The notes under the pieces were generated by a model, which saw only the letters and a list, made by a program, of their open reading frames with translations, was not told the DNA's origin and did no database searches. From Amblyornis subalaris (lineage: Eukaryota > Chordata > Aves > Passeriformes > Ptilonorhynchidae), in the NCBI GenBank assembly GCA_018881555.1, contig JACAXG010000026.1, forward strand, positions 4,707,459-4,771,458: DNA of 64,000 nucleotides, written 5' to 3'. Shown in pieces: positions 25,181-38,959 of the stretch (the stretch's first letter is position 1; every line of letters begins with the position of its first letter). The position numbers and the translations under genes were made by a program.

Positions 25181-28100
25181 GCCTTATAAACACAGCACAA
25201 TAAAGCAGAAGCTTAAGGTCATGAATAGTGAGTGACATTAGTAGGTCTACCTTAAAAAAAAAATCATAATTTTACCGCTGAGAAATACTTTGCACTCCTC
25301 TAAACTCATCACTTTTAAGTTTTAAAACATTACAAAGGAATTAAACTGGATTAAGTTAAATCAATATTCTCCTAATAAGAATTCTTTGTACTTTTAAATT
25401 TCTAAGCTTTACATATTTCAGTAGTTCATGTTAAATGGATATTTGACATTTTGCCAAAGAAAGTTTCATTAAATCACTAGTAGAAAAATCATGATTATCT
25501 CATATTACCTCAGTGCAATGATATAACATGTCTGGTGCTTTTAAAGACGAGACAGGCAAATAGGAGAAAAGTCTCCAATACACAAAAAATTAACTGCACA
25601 TATTTAAAGCTCCTTTAAAGTGGAATTTCTCAAACACAGCTTTTGTTTCTGCTTTATTTTGTTTTATCAGTAAACCATTACCATATTTCTTTGCATTTGC
25701 ACTGAATTTTTGACCCAGCTCTGTACTGCATTAATTGTGCAAATTGAACAGTGAAGTGAACTTTGAAGGGCAGCGTAGAGACTTTTTTCCAAAAGCCTAA
25801 TTTAAGTTATTATTGACAGCTCGTTCTGTCACCTGAAGCTCATCCCCTGTCCCTTTTTTTTTGCTGTTAGACATACAGGGCACTGTACTGGAAACCATCT
25901 TGTCTCCGAGCTCCAACAGCTCCATGCACAGGCAAGTGTTGGTATCAAGAAAACAAGGAGCAAAGTTCCTGCCATGTTAATGCCAAGAGAAGTTGGAGCA
26001 GTGCAGACAGCAGCTGAGAAGGTGAAAGACTGAAGTGGGTATCCTTCCAGCACGACCCCAGGCCAAACATTGTCTCCCCATCCCAGCTCAATAAAAAATT
26101 ACAACCACTAACAGCATGAAAGAGTTGTTGTGTGGACAAATACAGAGAGAATGTACATGGCAAAAATTTCAATAAAGCTCCTGCAGTTCTTCTCTGCATA
26201 CATAGAGAAGATAAATAGATTTTCGAACACCTCACTGCACATTCCTTCTAAAAGTACAGCAAATTACTGCATTTTTCTGAATTTTTGTAATGGACAGATA
26301 ACATCTGTGTATTCCTTTGAAGGCAGTTGTGAAATAAAGGATGAGCGATGATCAGAAAATGTATTTGGTGAGAGTGGTTGCATGAAAATTTATATTAGAC
26401 AAATTTGTAGATATTAAAAAAAAATAACTGTAAACTTCATAAAATTGGTTTCCATGGAAAAAACAACATTCTTAGAGTTATTTACCTATAAGCAGGACAT
26501 CATGAATAACCCTACATTCCATTAGAAATTAATGTTAGTCTGAAATATAAATCTCAGTCATGACTCATTGGGCTACAGAAATATACTACAACAGTTTTTA
26601 TTTACAATTATTTTTGACAAGATATTTTGAATCATGATTGAGATAAACAAAACCTAAGCCAGTTTTTGGGTTTGTTTGGTTGGGTTTTTTCAAACAGAAA
26701 AATCTGGAGAGAACATGACGTGAACTATGTAATCAAGTGCTCAAGAGTAAGTCCATGGAGTTCGTAGAAACATGGTCTGTGTGTTCTGACAGGAAATTCA
26801 ACCAACTCAGGTTTGCTTTCATTCCAGTCTTTGGGGATACTGTGCAGTATTTCCCGACAGAAAACATTTTTCAAATGCTTAACCAGAAAACCTTCAACGA
26901 GCTGACATACCTTCACAGCCCAAAGAGGCCCATTTCCAGTCTGCAGCACAATATTCCCGACCGTACACTCATGGCACCGCTAAAGGCCACTTTGCTAACC
27001 AAGAACTGGGTGAAATTCTGCTAATGGGCACAGATGGTAATAACATTCCGAAAAGAAATAATATTGCTGTTGTTTTCAAACATCTAAATCACTTTATAGT
27101 GTCACGTGCACTTAGGAATAATGAAAGTTGGAGAATACCTCAGCTTTTAAAAACAAAAAGATTTGAAGGTTGACAGGCCCAGTGACTCAAAAACATGGAT
27201 AAGCTTTAATTTCAAGAAGTTTCCCATTGCACTTTCACTATGAAATATTTTTTAGACTAATAACTGAATCTGCAAGATAATTGTGTGCTAAACACATTAA
27301 AAAGAAACATTAATAATGTCAAAATACAGTTATTTCTAATATTTCTTACAATTTTTTATGCTTCCGAATCGAGAATGCCGTAAGAAAATTCAGAGTAAAA
27401 AAATTCTAAAAATACCAGCAAGGTTTTCATGGTTTTCTTATGCTCAGTTAATTTATAGGCAGGCATGTTTTTTATACTTTTAATGAGAAATGGAGAAAGA
27501 GACTGAAATGATCATCAATGTATAATAGTTAAGAAATGTTATTTTCAACCTTATTAATACACATAAACTCAATCACTCTTCCAAACAATAAGATTTGTAC
27601 AGGTGTCTAAACAGGATTACTAATAAACCAGTCAAGATTATTATTCACCCTTGCTGTGCAAAAAAATGAGCTTGTAAGCCACAGAGCTGCAAAAAATTTG
27701 ACACGACACAAAACCTGAGATCCTCAGGAGACTGCTATCCAAATAATCTTACTCTGGAGAAAGCCTGTGTAATAATGTAGCTTGGAGGGGTAACATCAAT
27801 TTTCTAACAAGTAATTAGGATTTGCATTATTAATGCAATGGATATTCTTGCAAATTATGTCTAAATATATGCAGATTTTAAAAAAACCAAAACCACACAA
27901 CATTTAATGACAGTGCTGTCATTTTTAAGTCTTTCTAATAAAACTATGGATAAGAGCAATGCTGAGCTGACCATCTTGGTAAGTTTTAATTGTTATTACT
28001 TATAAACTGAATGCAGCTGCAGATGGTTGTGTACAACTGGGGCGATTAATTTCCACCCCATGCTCAATACAATGGATCTCTCAGATGAAGCACAATCTAG

Positions 28101-28776
28101 TCCATTAAAAACACAAAGTGTGTTGAAATCACTTCTGGACCATAATCTGTCTCACCATGTTATGGATCTAAGCAAATTAGGAATGGTTCATGTCACTCTC
28201 AGTCGATACCGAATGAGAGCAGAGTTTACCCACCTTCGACTCAGTCTGGCATTTCCCCACTCTGACCTACTTAAGCCAGAAGCTAAATTGCTGAGTTAAA
28301 AAACACAAGCTCTTAGAACTAACAGTGGCACTGAAAGGGGCTCAAACACAAGAAACTTTAACCTTGTTTTTGGTAACAGGAAAGCTTTTGCATGGTTGGA
28401 ATGTGCAGTTGCCCTCCCGCCTCCTGATTTATCAAGTCTCTTGCTTTTTCAAAGCGTGTGCATGGACACACACACAGGGAGCAGTTGGTTTGCCATCCAC
28501 TGGAAAGTGAAATGAAAGCAGCTTAAATAAACAGAATTTTAACAAAACATCTCATATGCTCCATCCTTCAAAACTGAATAAAAGTGAGCAAAGCAAGGCA
28601 AGGTTGTGAGTATTTCAGCACGCAAGGGACTTTAAACTTTATCCAGCCTTTTGCATTAGATTGGTAGAATAAACCTGCTGGAAAGCCTACTTAGAGAACA
28701 CAGAAACCTTCATACAGCTTTTTGCCTGTCTAAAGACCAGTTTCACTGGTTACTGAGCTTGAGAGGAGCAAATGGC

Positions 28777-28819
28777 CATGTGTGCACACAGCTACACAAT
28801 AGCTGTGCATGCACAGATG
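28777..28819. repeat. Imperfect inverted repeat (short-loop hairpin)
   Basis: The left arm CATGTGTGCACACAGCT (28777-28793) and the right arm AGCTGTGCATGCACAGATG (28801-28819) are complementary except for a two-base bulge and one mismatch. They enclose a seven-base loop. The arms are rich in alternating purine-pyrimidine TG/CA steps. The stem is shorter than a typical microRNA precursor. Confidence 0.7.
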
Positions 28820-29100
28820 TGTGTGGGTAATTATCTTGTTTCTTTGGTAATCAAATGGAATATGGTGGTCCATCTTAGCCATTTTCTAGATGACTGACCA
28901 TCCTCCCTCCAGACAGACAAGCTCTCCCCTGAGGTGCAAGGGTCCAAAGTAAGCAGGTGGCCTTTCCAGGCAGCAGCCACTCTGTGCAATGAAGTATTTT
29001 CTATAAACTAAGAGGAGTACCACAAACACTCAAGCATCATCAGGCATCTTTTAGACAAAGAACAATTTGAAGCAGAGGGGACAAGTTCCTTAAGCTTTAA

Positions 29101-32100
29101 ACCCATGCAAAATGAGAGTAGATTTTGCATGCACTNTCTTATTCTCCTGATACAGTCTAAATACATCAATTTTAATACAAATATATAGTGACAGANATGA
29201 AAGGAAAAAGAGATTAATGATCAGGCTTCCGCCTGAAAAAATTCTCTAGCGTTACTATTTGTACATGTCTTCAGAGCCTTCAAAACAGAAAGTGCCCCNG
29301 ACTTAAAAAATAATTTATTACTTTGGTAAATAAGATTAATACAAAGAAAAGCAAAGAGATATTGGTTTATACTTTATCTACAGTAACATAAAATGGAGAA
29401 GCAAAAGCAACTACACTGAAAGTATGGCACAGATAGTATAAAACATCACAGTAAAAAAAATCTTTATAAATGAGTAAGTATTGCCTGTGATACAATCTTT
29501 CTGCAGTAATATTAATATCCATTTCTAAGCACAAAAGTACCCCATTTTATCCCTGTTGGAAGAAAATGTCATTGGAAAGCTACACTATTTGGTACGTGCC
29601 CAGTTAATCATTGTGTTTGCTAGTTGAATGAAACTCGGAAAAAAAGACAATGGAAATGTCACGATTTAAAAAACAAACTTTTGCTCCACACCAGAAAAAC
29701 ATCTTTATCTTAGAGCTGGTAAGAATTTACATATTTTACCATAGAGGTTTCATCGGATCTCACTGGTGTTACTGTCTAGAGAAGACAGGAAAACTTCCCT
29801 CTTGCCAACATGACTAATCAAGTCCAAAAGGATCACGGATCCCTAACTTGGAAATTCCAGCCTTGGCTATTGTCCACAGTACTGCCCTGCAAAGTCCTTG
29901 TGGCCACAAGTGTATTTATTACCCACAGTAACACCCAAGTTGCATTAACCGATTTCACCGCATCCAGTTTTTGGGGGGGTTTTTGCAGGAGCAACAACTC
30001 TTTTAGTGGGATTGTTAAAAATAGTTTATACAAAGAAATAATCTGTTTTAGTACACATGANGAGTTTGTGTTACAGAACAGCCCCAGACACTACTCTTCT
30101 CATTTTTAGAAAGAATGTTAAGCACTTTCTTCACCAGAAAGCAATGTCTGAAGACTTTTATCTAATGAGGGCACCCATTGAAGTAGTTTCACCTTAGGCA
30201 GAACGATCTCCGTCATGAACAAACACAGTGCATTATACAAAGGATGTTTTCACTGGCCATGTCCCACTGACAGTCACATCACACACATAATGAATCCTAA
30301 GCAGAAAATCACTAAATAAATGCTGTCCTCTGGAAAAACTACACTTTGCAAGAAGCACTCCAGCCTTCCAACAACCTCCCAAACTGCAGCAGACCATACC
30401 AGAGTAATAAATACAAAATCTGACTATTCTCTTTACCAGCTCTCTTAATGTCTCCCTCCTCCTCTTCCCATGCCCACCAAGCTGAGCCTGAGAAACCCAA
30501 GGATCTTGCAAAGGTTCCTTGCATTGCTGGGCTGCAAGAGCACCACCGAGCCCTTCAAACCCTGTTATGTGCAGGGGGAATTAGAAAAAAACCAAAACAC
30601 CCCACACCTCACTATATGAGAACGAGCTAAAAATCCAAGGTGGATTTAGTTGGCTAAACATAGGCATATGGAGAGAGACATTTGGACATCTCACGTGTTA
30701 CAGCCTTGGTTCAACCCCACACCCATTTTAGAGCAGTACATTTTCTGCAAAACTCCTCCCTCTCAGGCTTTCAGCTTTGGTCCCACAGAAAAGTTTGCAA
30801 ATCCATAACTCTTCCGGACACTANGAATTCAAGAGGGATGTGGTGCATTGCAATTTTTGTCACAATCTACTCCCAACAAATTTCAGAATACCTAAGGGAA
30901 AAACAACTACCATCCTTTGTGTCGTGAAGGTTTACATGCTTTGCACGTATCCTGCAGCTAACATCCTTCTCTGTTCCGCATCTTGCAACCTTTCTTTCTT
31001 TTAAGATCTTCCAAGTGATTGATGCAATCTATTTATAATTGAAATAGTTGTTCCTAATCTTTTAGAAACTTGCTCATGTTACAAAGTTGAAAAAATCCCA
31101 AGTCAGAAATCTGGTCTGCTCTTGCATTTGTTTTTTTTTAACATTTGTGAGATTTAAATAAATTTCTAGCTTTTAGGCAAAAATATAAAATTTATGCTTG
31201 CTGCGTTAGACTGAAGGATAAATATTGGTCTGCCGAATGGAGTGCACGTATCTTTAATTCCAGTGTCTGCACGCCCTCGACTACTTTATTATGATTGAAC
31301 GAAACTCTTACATTTAGAGATTTCTTCTTCATCAATTATATATCATACACTTTATATTTGCTTGCCTTTTCAGTCCTCTCAGTCTGGAAGCATGTTCTGC
31401 CATCATGATGCTCCCCGAGGATTTGCGCATGTGGTTTTCCCCGGGCTGGGAAGGGTCTAACGTGCTCCCTGCAAATCAGTGAGCAGAGACAATTTTCCTG
31501 AGCAACAAACAAAAGTCCTGTGCACAGATCAGGCAGCTTTCCAGAAAGCAAAATAAGGAGGTATCTGCTGAACTAGGGGGTGGGTTGGTTTTTATTGCCC
31601 TTTTGTTTTTTTAACCCTGTGCTGTATTTCACCAGACTTTAACAGTCTTGACTGGGAAAAGTGAAAACATTTTTTACTTTGAATACATTCTTCTTGAACG
31701 CAGCTGAATGTAAGGCTGCATGCACTAAACAGAGAAAGCAAGTACATGGATTTTTGAAAGATCCATTTTAAACCAGTTTACAGACAAATCAGTGGTGCTC
31801 NGTGCCTTAAAACTGGTGCTCATCTGCTATTCACCCTCAACTGGCTCATCTGCCAGGTCTGCTATGGTCAATAACACCATGAAATGTGAGTTTAAATCCC
31901 TATCTCTTCTGGGAACAGCCCAAAGGAAAAAAAAAAATCCTTCAAGCTCTGAAAAATCATTTTCTCCAGTCAAAATGTATACAGAGAATACATGAAACAT
32001 AGTTTAGGGATAAATTATTCTCATTTATGACATCTCTATTTTAGAAAAATTTCTATAAGCTGGATAACTTGCTTTCTTGGTATTATCTGTCCTGAATCAT

Positions 32101-35100
32101 TACTTTCAGTAATTCATCACTCAGGTAATTCCTACCCTTCATTTCTTCCACCAACAACTTAGATTTCAAAGTTTCGCTATGCTTTTCAGAGCGAACATAC
32201 TGGCAAATGACTGAAACATCACTAACTCAGCAAACACCTGGACTNACAGAAAAACAAAAAAAAAGTGAAAAAAACCCTACAAAACTAGTTTTGTGACATC
32301 ATAATCCCAATTTAAAACCCAATTAATAAGTATATAGTAGTAATGTACATGTAGTGATTTGTATTTGAAATTATATGTAATATAATATAATGCTTGGGTG
32401 GTATGAGATGTACAGAAGCAGAAAAAGCATTATGCTATCAGTGTTTTCATATGTGGTCTTCACATAAGAGATGTCTAAATCATGATAAATTGCAGAGCAT
32501 GATGGGGTGTGCAACACAGCACAGAGGAAAGTGGTTTTACAAAGCAANTTTTCCATCAGTAAAAGATTTTCTTTGTCAAAACCGAAGAAAGGGATGGTGC
32601 TCCGCTATTAAACTAAANAGAAAGAAATTATTATATAAGTATCAGAAAGTTAAGAAATTATTCACAAAACATCAGCAATTAACCAGACATCAATAATTCA
32701 TAATTACTGAAGGTGAATGACCAAGATGAAAAGGCCTTGGATAAAATTGGTCCCCAAAATTATGGTTTTTAATATTTCTTACATTAGGCGCTGGAGTTTA
32801 ACTCACTTTNAAAGCAAAATGTGTATTTTTTCAGTGTTCATATAAACGAAAAGCTTTTTTTNTTTAAAATGAGGATTGGTTATGAAGTTGGAATAACACC
32901 ATCATAGGTAGAAAACAGATTTGCGGCAGGTATTAGCACTCTGCTGCATTTGTCATGGACTGTATTCCTCTCCCAGGAGGAAAGATGCAGCAGCAACAGT
33001 TCCCATTGCATAGCTCCCACAGCAGGTCCACAAAAGCCTGTGGACTTGCCCAGAGCCATGAGGTCACTGAATGTTATGGGTTAGCAGAACAGAGACCTGT
33101 CAAAATTGGATCTTCAGAGCTGTGTCACTCAAACCCTCACCTGTAAAATGGCACTTAGTCTACATCTGTGTCAGTAAATTGTGCATATTAGGAGGAGTTC
33201 ATCTGCAGATCAACATCATTTGCGTTAAGGCCTCCATGTACACACTCTACGTATTTGGGGAGTTTTTAGCCAGAGCAACTCTAATCTACTAGAAGGCTAG
33301 AGAAGACCACCTATGCAAATTCAGCTACCTAAGTTTAGGTGGCTATTTGTATTATTAGCCANGAGAAAAGAAGTGAGCTGGCATTTCAGACCCAAAAATC
33401 ACTTTTAAATGCAGTAAATAGCAGCTGCAATTCCTCAACTGTTCAGAAATGTAATCAACCTTGAGCAAGGATTTAAGTGCCTAACTTCAAACATCCCAAA
33501 ATTTAAAACGTTCACCTAAAACTTGAAAGGAAATAAAACCAAAACAACACAGGGATTGATAAAACATACACATGTAGAAAGCACTCACATCTCACCTAGA
33601 AGACTCATTTACTGATAAAAGCAGAGCTCCAAACAGAAATACTGGTTGAGCACGGGTATTTTGAGGTCATGCCCGGTCTGTTCTGTGCCAATGCTTTGCT
33701 TTAACTTTCCTGAGTACAGAACAACCAAATAACTGATAGGAGGAAATCAGCAAGCTGATAAGCTTCTAAAATTTAAATCAGTAGTAGACTTTTCTACTGG
33801 GAACACTAGGTTGAACTGAGGTAAAAGATAATATCTTGTAGTTTAAAAGCTGAAAAGAAAATATACTGAGATTTGAAGTTACATGATGCTGTACTACACT
33901 GATAAGCCTTCAGGAATTAGCACAAATCAAATACAGGCAGAAATGTTATTCAACTCCCCGTGGAGCTATTAATGTAGGATTACTGGAGATAGACAAAAAC
34001 ACTTCTTATCCATCTTTAATGCAAAATGCCAAAATAAATATGACTAAACTTCTTACACGGAGCTTTTTCACATGATTCTTCAGAGAGTAATAATGATCAA
34101 GCCTCCTCAAGAACTTTTCCCAGTTGAAACAATAAAAAAACCATGAAGATGGACTAAGGTAGAATAATTTAGCTTGGGAACTTTTAGAGTGGTGCATACA
34201 TTACAGATTTATAAACAGCCATATCTGCGTCCCCTAAAATCTTCCATATTCATGGTTAAGAAGGAAAAGATNTGACTGCTGGTTTAGAAAGTAATGATGA
34301 GATTTCCGCTGAATCCTAATTTCATTGAATCATAAATTTTGGGGAACATATTCATATCCACTACACTTTCCAGTAAAAAGTTAGTTATTTTAAATAAAAC
34401 TGGAGCTATCCAACTTGTTATAGATAAAAAAAAAAATCAAAGGAACAAAAACTTTATATAATGACTTTTTTTTNATAGGGATCTTTTTTCTAAAAACATG
34501 TTTTTATTTTTTTTTCTTTTGAGTGATTTTAGTGCAGGTTATGTTGGACATGACTCTCATCAGCATTATATACTACTGACTTCTAGACAGAACTATATTT
34601 CTATGTTTCTGAATTATTGACATGATTGAAAAACACCTTTTAAATCTGGAGTGAAATATTAAATCTAAATTCCACCATTCCTGAAGCATTAAAGTATTAT
34701 CTCTTAAAAATTAAAAGACAGTAATTACAAGATAGTTTCATTCACATGTTCAGTTTTCTGCTGCAAATGGAAATATCTGTCCAATATTTTTTCTTTTGTT
34801 TGTAACACTTGTAAATTCCATGTGCCTAATGTATACTCTTACAGCTAACATCTCATCCATTTGCTTGTATAACCAAATAAATATCTTCTGGCTGGAATTT
34901 TCACAGGTTTGCAGTAGAAAGCCATTTGATAGTCCATCAACTTTTAATATGCAAGTCATTTCCAAAATGCAAGAAGACCAAAAAGAAGGATACACATCCT
35001 AAGTTGTATTAAAGACCATTCTCTAGAACCTACACTGCAGCCCAGTGCTCACAAAGGGCCATACAATGGCGACTGTTTGGATCCCAAAATCAGCTCTATA

Positions 35101-38100
35101 CTATTCCTGAGCATGGGGTCTTGTCTGTCTTGAACTGAAGCTTATATGCCTGCATGCATGAAAAATTGAGGAAGATTTCTCGACAGAGTAAAACAGTATT
35201 TCTTTTTGTAGTTGGGACTCTGAATTATTTTAAATAAATAAAGTAGGCACATTAAGCTATCCATATGAGGAATTTACTCTATATCTCTCTCTCNCTCTCC
35301 CTACTGCATGTTCCTTCTATCTTCCATGAATGATCTTGGCTCCTTCTCTCATTTGTTTGGTGTCATTTGTGCCAGGCTCACTGTTCTATCTCTGCTGCTT
35401 TGCTAGCTGTAACATAAAAAAAAAAAACAGAAGCAGCTTTGAAATAACATCTACTCAATCCAGAGGTGGAGCCTTGCAGGAATTCATCAGTTGGCAGATC
35501 CTAAACCAGCCAACAAATAAATGCCAGTGGTGTATCAGTACTTTTTGACATCTTCAGGAAGGTGTGCACATGCAAACCCACCCTTGAAGCTGATATATTA
35601 GTGAATTACAGACACGCTGAGTCTCATCATTTAAGCTTGGATAGACGTTTGTGCATCCTAGTAGGATTCTTTACTAACAATAAAGACACATCCTACCCCA
35701 AATCCCACTAAAAATCAACAGAAACATTTCATTTTGCTGATCTGTTCCCTGCTGGGGTCAAGGAGAGCAAAATTCAATGTAAAAATAAAATAAAAAACAA
35801 CTTCAAAAGAATGCTAGGGAAGCAACAGAATGAGAAGAGAGGGGATTACAAAAACAAAATTAGCATGTTCTCTTACAAAAATAACTTACTCCCTTTAGTT
35901 CATTATCCCTCTTAGACTGTGCCTAATTTCCCCAGATAGTGTTCAATAGTCATTTGATCCATTTGATGCTTAACGCCCTCCTCATGTCTGCAGCACTCCA
36001 GCTCTGAAAGCNATACTTGTCAGAAATAAACTTAATTGTTACAGCACCAGGACTAATAGTAAGAGGGGAAAATGCTTCAAGGAAGCAAACTTCTGCACTT
36101 GAAACCACTCGTGTGGCTGTTTGATTAACAGGAAGTTACTGAGGATTGCTGCGAAGATTCCCTTCCCTACAGGTCTTATCCATTTCAAGGATAAATGCAT
36201 AGCAACATGCCTTAAAGATTTTTTCTCTTTTATAGAGAAGTATTTTTGAGAATGTTTTGTAATAACCATTTGTTTGCTGTCGTGCAAGAAATGGAAAGAC
36301 CAACCTGGCATTCACAACTGCATGGTTTACCTAAAGTCCAAAACTCCATCACAAATTGCTCTGCCTGCTGAGTTACCCATTCTGTGCCATGTAATGCNTA
36401 CTTGCTACAGCATATGTACCACTGGAAACCCTTCTAGAGAGCTCACAACAGATTTCCACAGTAATTCTCAGTTCAAAAACATATACACACCTATATGAGT
36501 GACTTCCTTTATCTGCAGTGCTGCACCAACAAGAATTTTAGGAAATAAAACTGTTCTGATGGCAGAGGTAGCACAGTTGCACTTGAAGTAAATTTAAACA
36601 ACCGTACAAACAGTTATATAGTCCCTTCTCTTTTTTCTGTCCAGACAGTACATTATCCCTAATCACCCAAATATGAAGACACTGTTCTTGAGATTATTTA
36701 AATTTCATCACCTGCCTTTCCCCTCCTTTTTTGCAGTCTTGCCTGCATCTGGGATTTATATATTCATAGAGATAACCAATCGCCTTTCTTATTGCTGCAG
36801 ACATTGTAGATGATAGACTAAAACATTGAAAAGAAAAATAAAGAAAAGGATGAAAATAGAAGGAACAAATATAACTACTGCTTTCAAACCTGACAGGATT
36901 TGGAACAGCTTATGCTACTAAAATTTTCAGAACCGTCATAAGATGCTCTATTTCCAAGCTGTGACAAATATTTCCAAAGTTAGAACAAGAATTTGCCTAG
37001 AGTCACACAGTCTTTTCCATACAGCTGAGGTCCTGCAAGGTCTACAATGCAAAATAATAAATAAATAAAATTCACAGCTGGAAATGAAGTCCCCAGGCGA
37101 GGGCTGGTCCATAATTAAGGGAGGGTGAAGCTGGGGCAGCACACCTCCATCTAGGGCAGCTGCACCTTCCTCTACTGCCTTGTCTGCACTGCCAGTAACC
37201 TTATTCACTGACACCATCCCATAGCACTCATAAAAGTGTTCTCAATACTTACACTCTCTCTGAGCCAGCCTGCACCAGCACTGGAAGCTTTCAAATCAAC
37301 TGAACCTACACAAAAAGCAAGCCNATCGCAAACCTGCTTTAGGATTAGCTTTTAGCAACAGATAAAGCTTGGGATGGCTTCCGGTTCTGTTGTCCTGAAA
37401 TAATACCTGCACTGTATGTCAGCAGCTTCATCTAAGGATAGAAAACAAATGGTGTTCACAAACTGTGAAATGAACAATGATGAACAAACCTGTCAGAGCA
37501 CAGCTACTACATACCCGTCATACTCAACATGTTAAAGAATAATAAAGTGCACCAGCTTCGCTGATAAGAAAGAGTACATAAAGTGCTTCAATATCCAAGC
37601 CTATAAGCTTCCTTCTTTTATATACTTCCTTTATCATGACTTATTTTCTAAGTCCTTATGGTTTATTTTTTAAAACCTCAGTTATCATGACATTTTTTAA
37701 GTCTATATTGCATTTTTTCATGTTACTGCATGCCTTTGCTTAGATTCCCCTGAAATTTAATTCCAAACGTCAAAGTTGAAATGCAGAGTTAGAGTTGGAT
37801 GTTTCAATTTTTCCTTATTCCAGAAATTAAGGAACACAGCATTTGATAGTTTCCCGAGATAAATACCAACTCACATTTTTTAAACTAGACATTTTATCAG
37901 ATTTGTCTGCCCCCCTCCATATTTTGCAGATGTCTACGTGCATCTGGATTGCTGCAGTTTATACAAATACAGCTCAGCAATGTAATACATGCTGCTCTTA
38001 TGGCACATGCTTAGCTCAGCAACACTGCAGATAAAAGGAAAACTTTAATATTCAGGGGAGCAAAACCCATGATGTTTCCAAGCAGTAGAAAGGCCTGCAA

Positions 38101-38943
38101 TTTGCCAGCTATTGCGTCCTCCATAAATGCTGAAATCTGTAGGATTGTGAGGTAGTATTTGGCACCACTACAATACTCCAGGAAGATTAGATACAGATGA
38201 CTTGTAAAAGATGAAGAACTAATCAAAATGTGAACATCATCAGAAATTTGGTGACTTCTTGTATGTGTTTGACAACTTCTGCAACAGGTGAAAACCATCT
38301 ATAAGTGGTTACGGCACAAGGGGGAGGCATTTTGCATTTTCACACAGGAAAATGAAATGCAAATATATCAAACCACATGATTTCATTTTGTTGCTTCCAT
38401 ACTTTGCATATTTCTTGTTTTCATAAACAAAACACGGCAAGCATCTATTTTTTTGTGTTATTTGGAAAGGGAATGGAAGGAATTTTCAATTTTGGAGTGA
38501 ATCGTTTTTTAAACACTCATACACCCATTCTTTTCTTGTAGAAGAAAATAAGTCTGGCCTGTTACTACTGAAGAGCACGTGAACAATTTCGGTATCATTG
38601 AGTTGTTGCATCACCCGAAATGCACAAAAATCTAAGTAGAAAAACAACTGAGGAAAAGGATCACTGTCATGAAAAGGATATTTATATGTGAAATACTAGG
38701 GGAATAATGTCAGCCTTTCTTTCAAATTTTAACCAAATGTTTTAGTGACAAATCTGAAATTTTGGGAGCCAAGATTCAAGTATTAGACTTTGCTGCGGCA
38801 TATGTACCATAATTTTTTAATTCCTATAAACAGTGTTTCTATATCACACATGGAGACTCAGTATAAATATATTATTTAGATATTATTCCTAGAGTAATAA
38901 GAATAATAGCCTATGGGCTAATGAATATCCCATGGATCCATTC
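29101..38943. other. Non-coding AT-rich DNA, no gene seen
   Basis: Frames reach at most about 100 codons (for example plus 32394-32696 and minus 38011-38298), with no recognisable domains. No mobile element was recognised in nearly 10 kb. Minor features are a seven-G run at 29973-29979, a CT dinucleotide run at 35284-35299 and an ATGCAAAT octamer at 38357-38364, followed by AACCACATG. Single N bases return at a moderate density from 29136 to 37324 and are then absent until 39539. Confidence 0.6.
35284..35299. repeat. CT dinucleotide run
   Basis: A short TCTCTCTCTC tract is interrupted by a single N at 35294. An ambiguous base inside a dinucleotide run may reflect allele length or alignment problems and not a true substitution. 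Confidence 0.7.
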
Positions 38944-38959
38944 AAAAAAAAAAAAAAAA
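38944..38959. repeat. Poly(A) run of 16
   Basis: Sixteen consecutive adenines are followed by CAACC. The preceding 400 bases are AT-rich, with no clear polyadenylation signal and no recognisable gene or SINE body, so a retroposed origin cannot be shown. Confidence 0.8.

Larger units (their letters stand above)
20897..29100. other. Non-coding DNA, no mobile element recognised; few ambiguous bases
   Basis: No gene can be supported and I recognise no CR1 piece. Single N bases, frequent elsewhere, number only two here (23237 and 24657). A more GC-rich segment lies at about 23900-24200. A homeobox/POU-like AT-rich segment lies at about 24755-24800. A segment at 26725-26985 has raised GC and several CpG dinucleotides and is open on both strands (95 codons plus, about 84 codons minus). 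Its translations match no protein I know. Short simple repeats at 23776 and 25151 and a hairpin at 28777 are listed separately. Confidence 0.55.
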
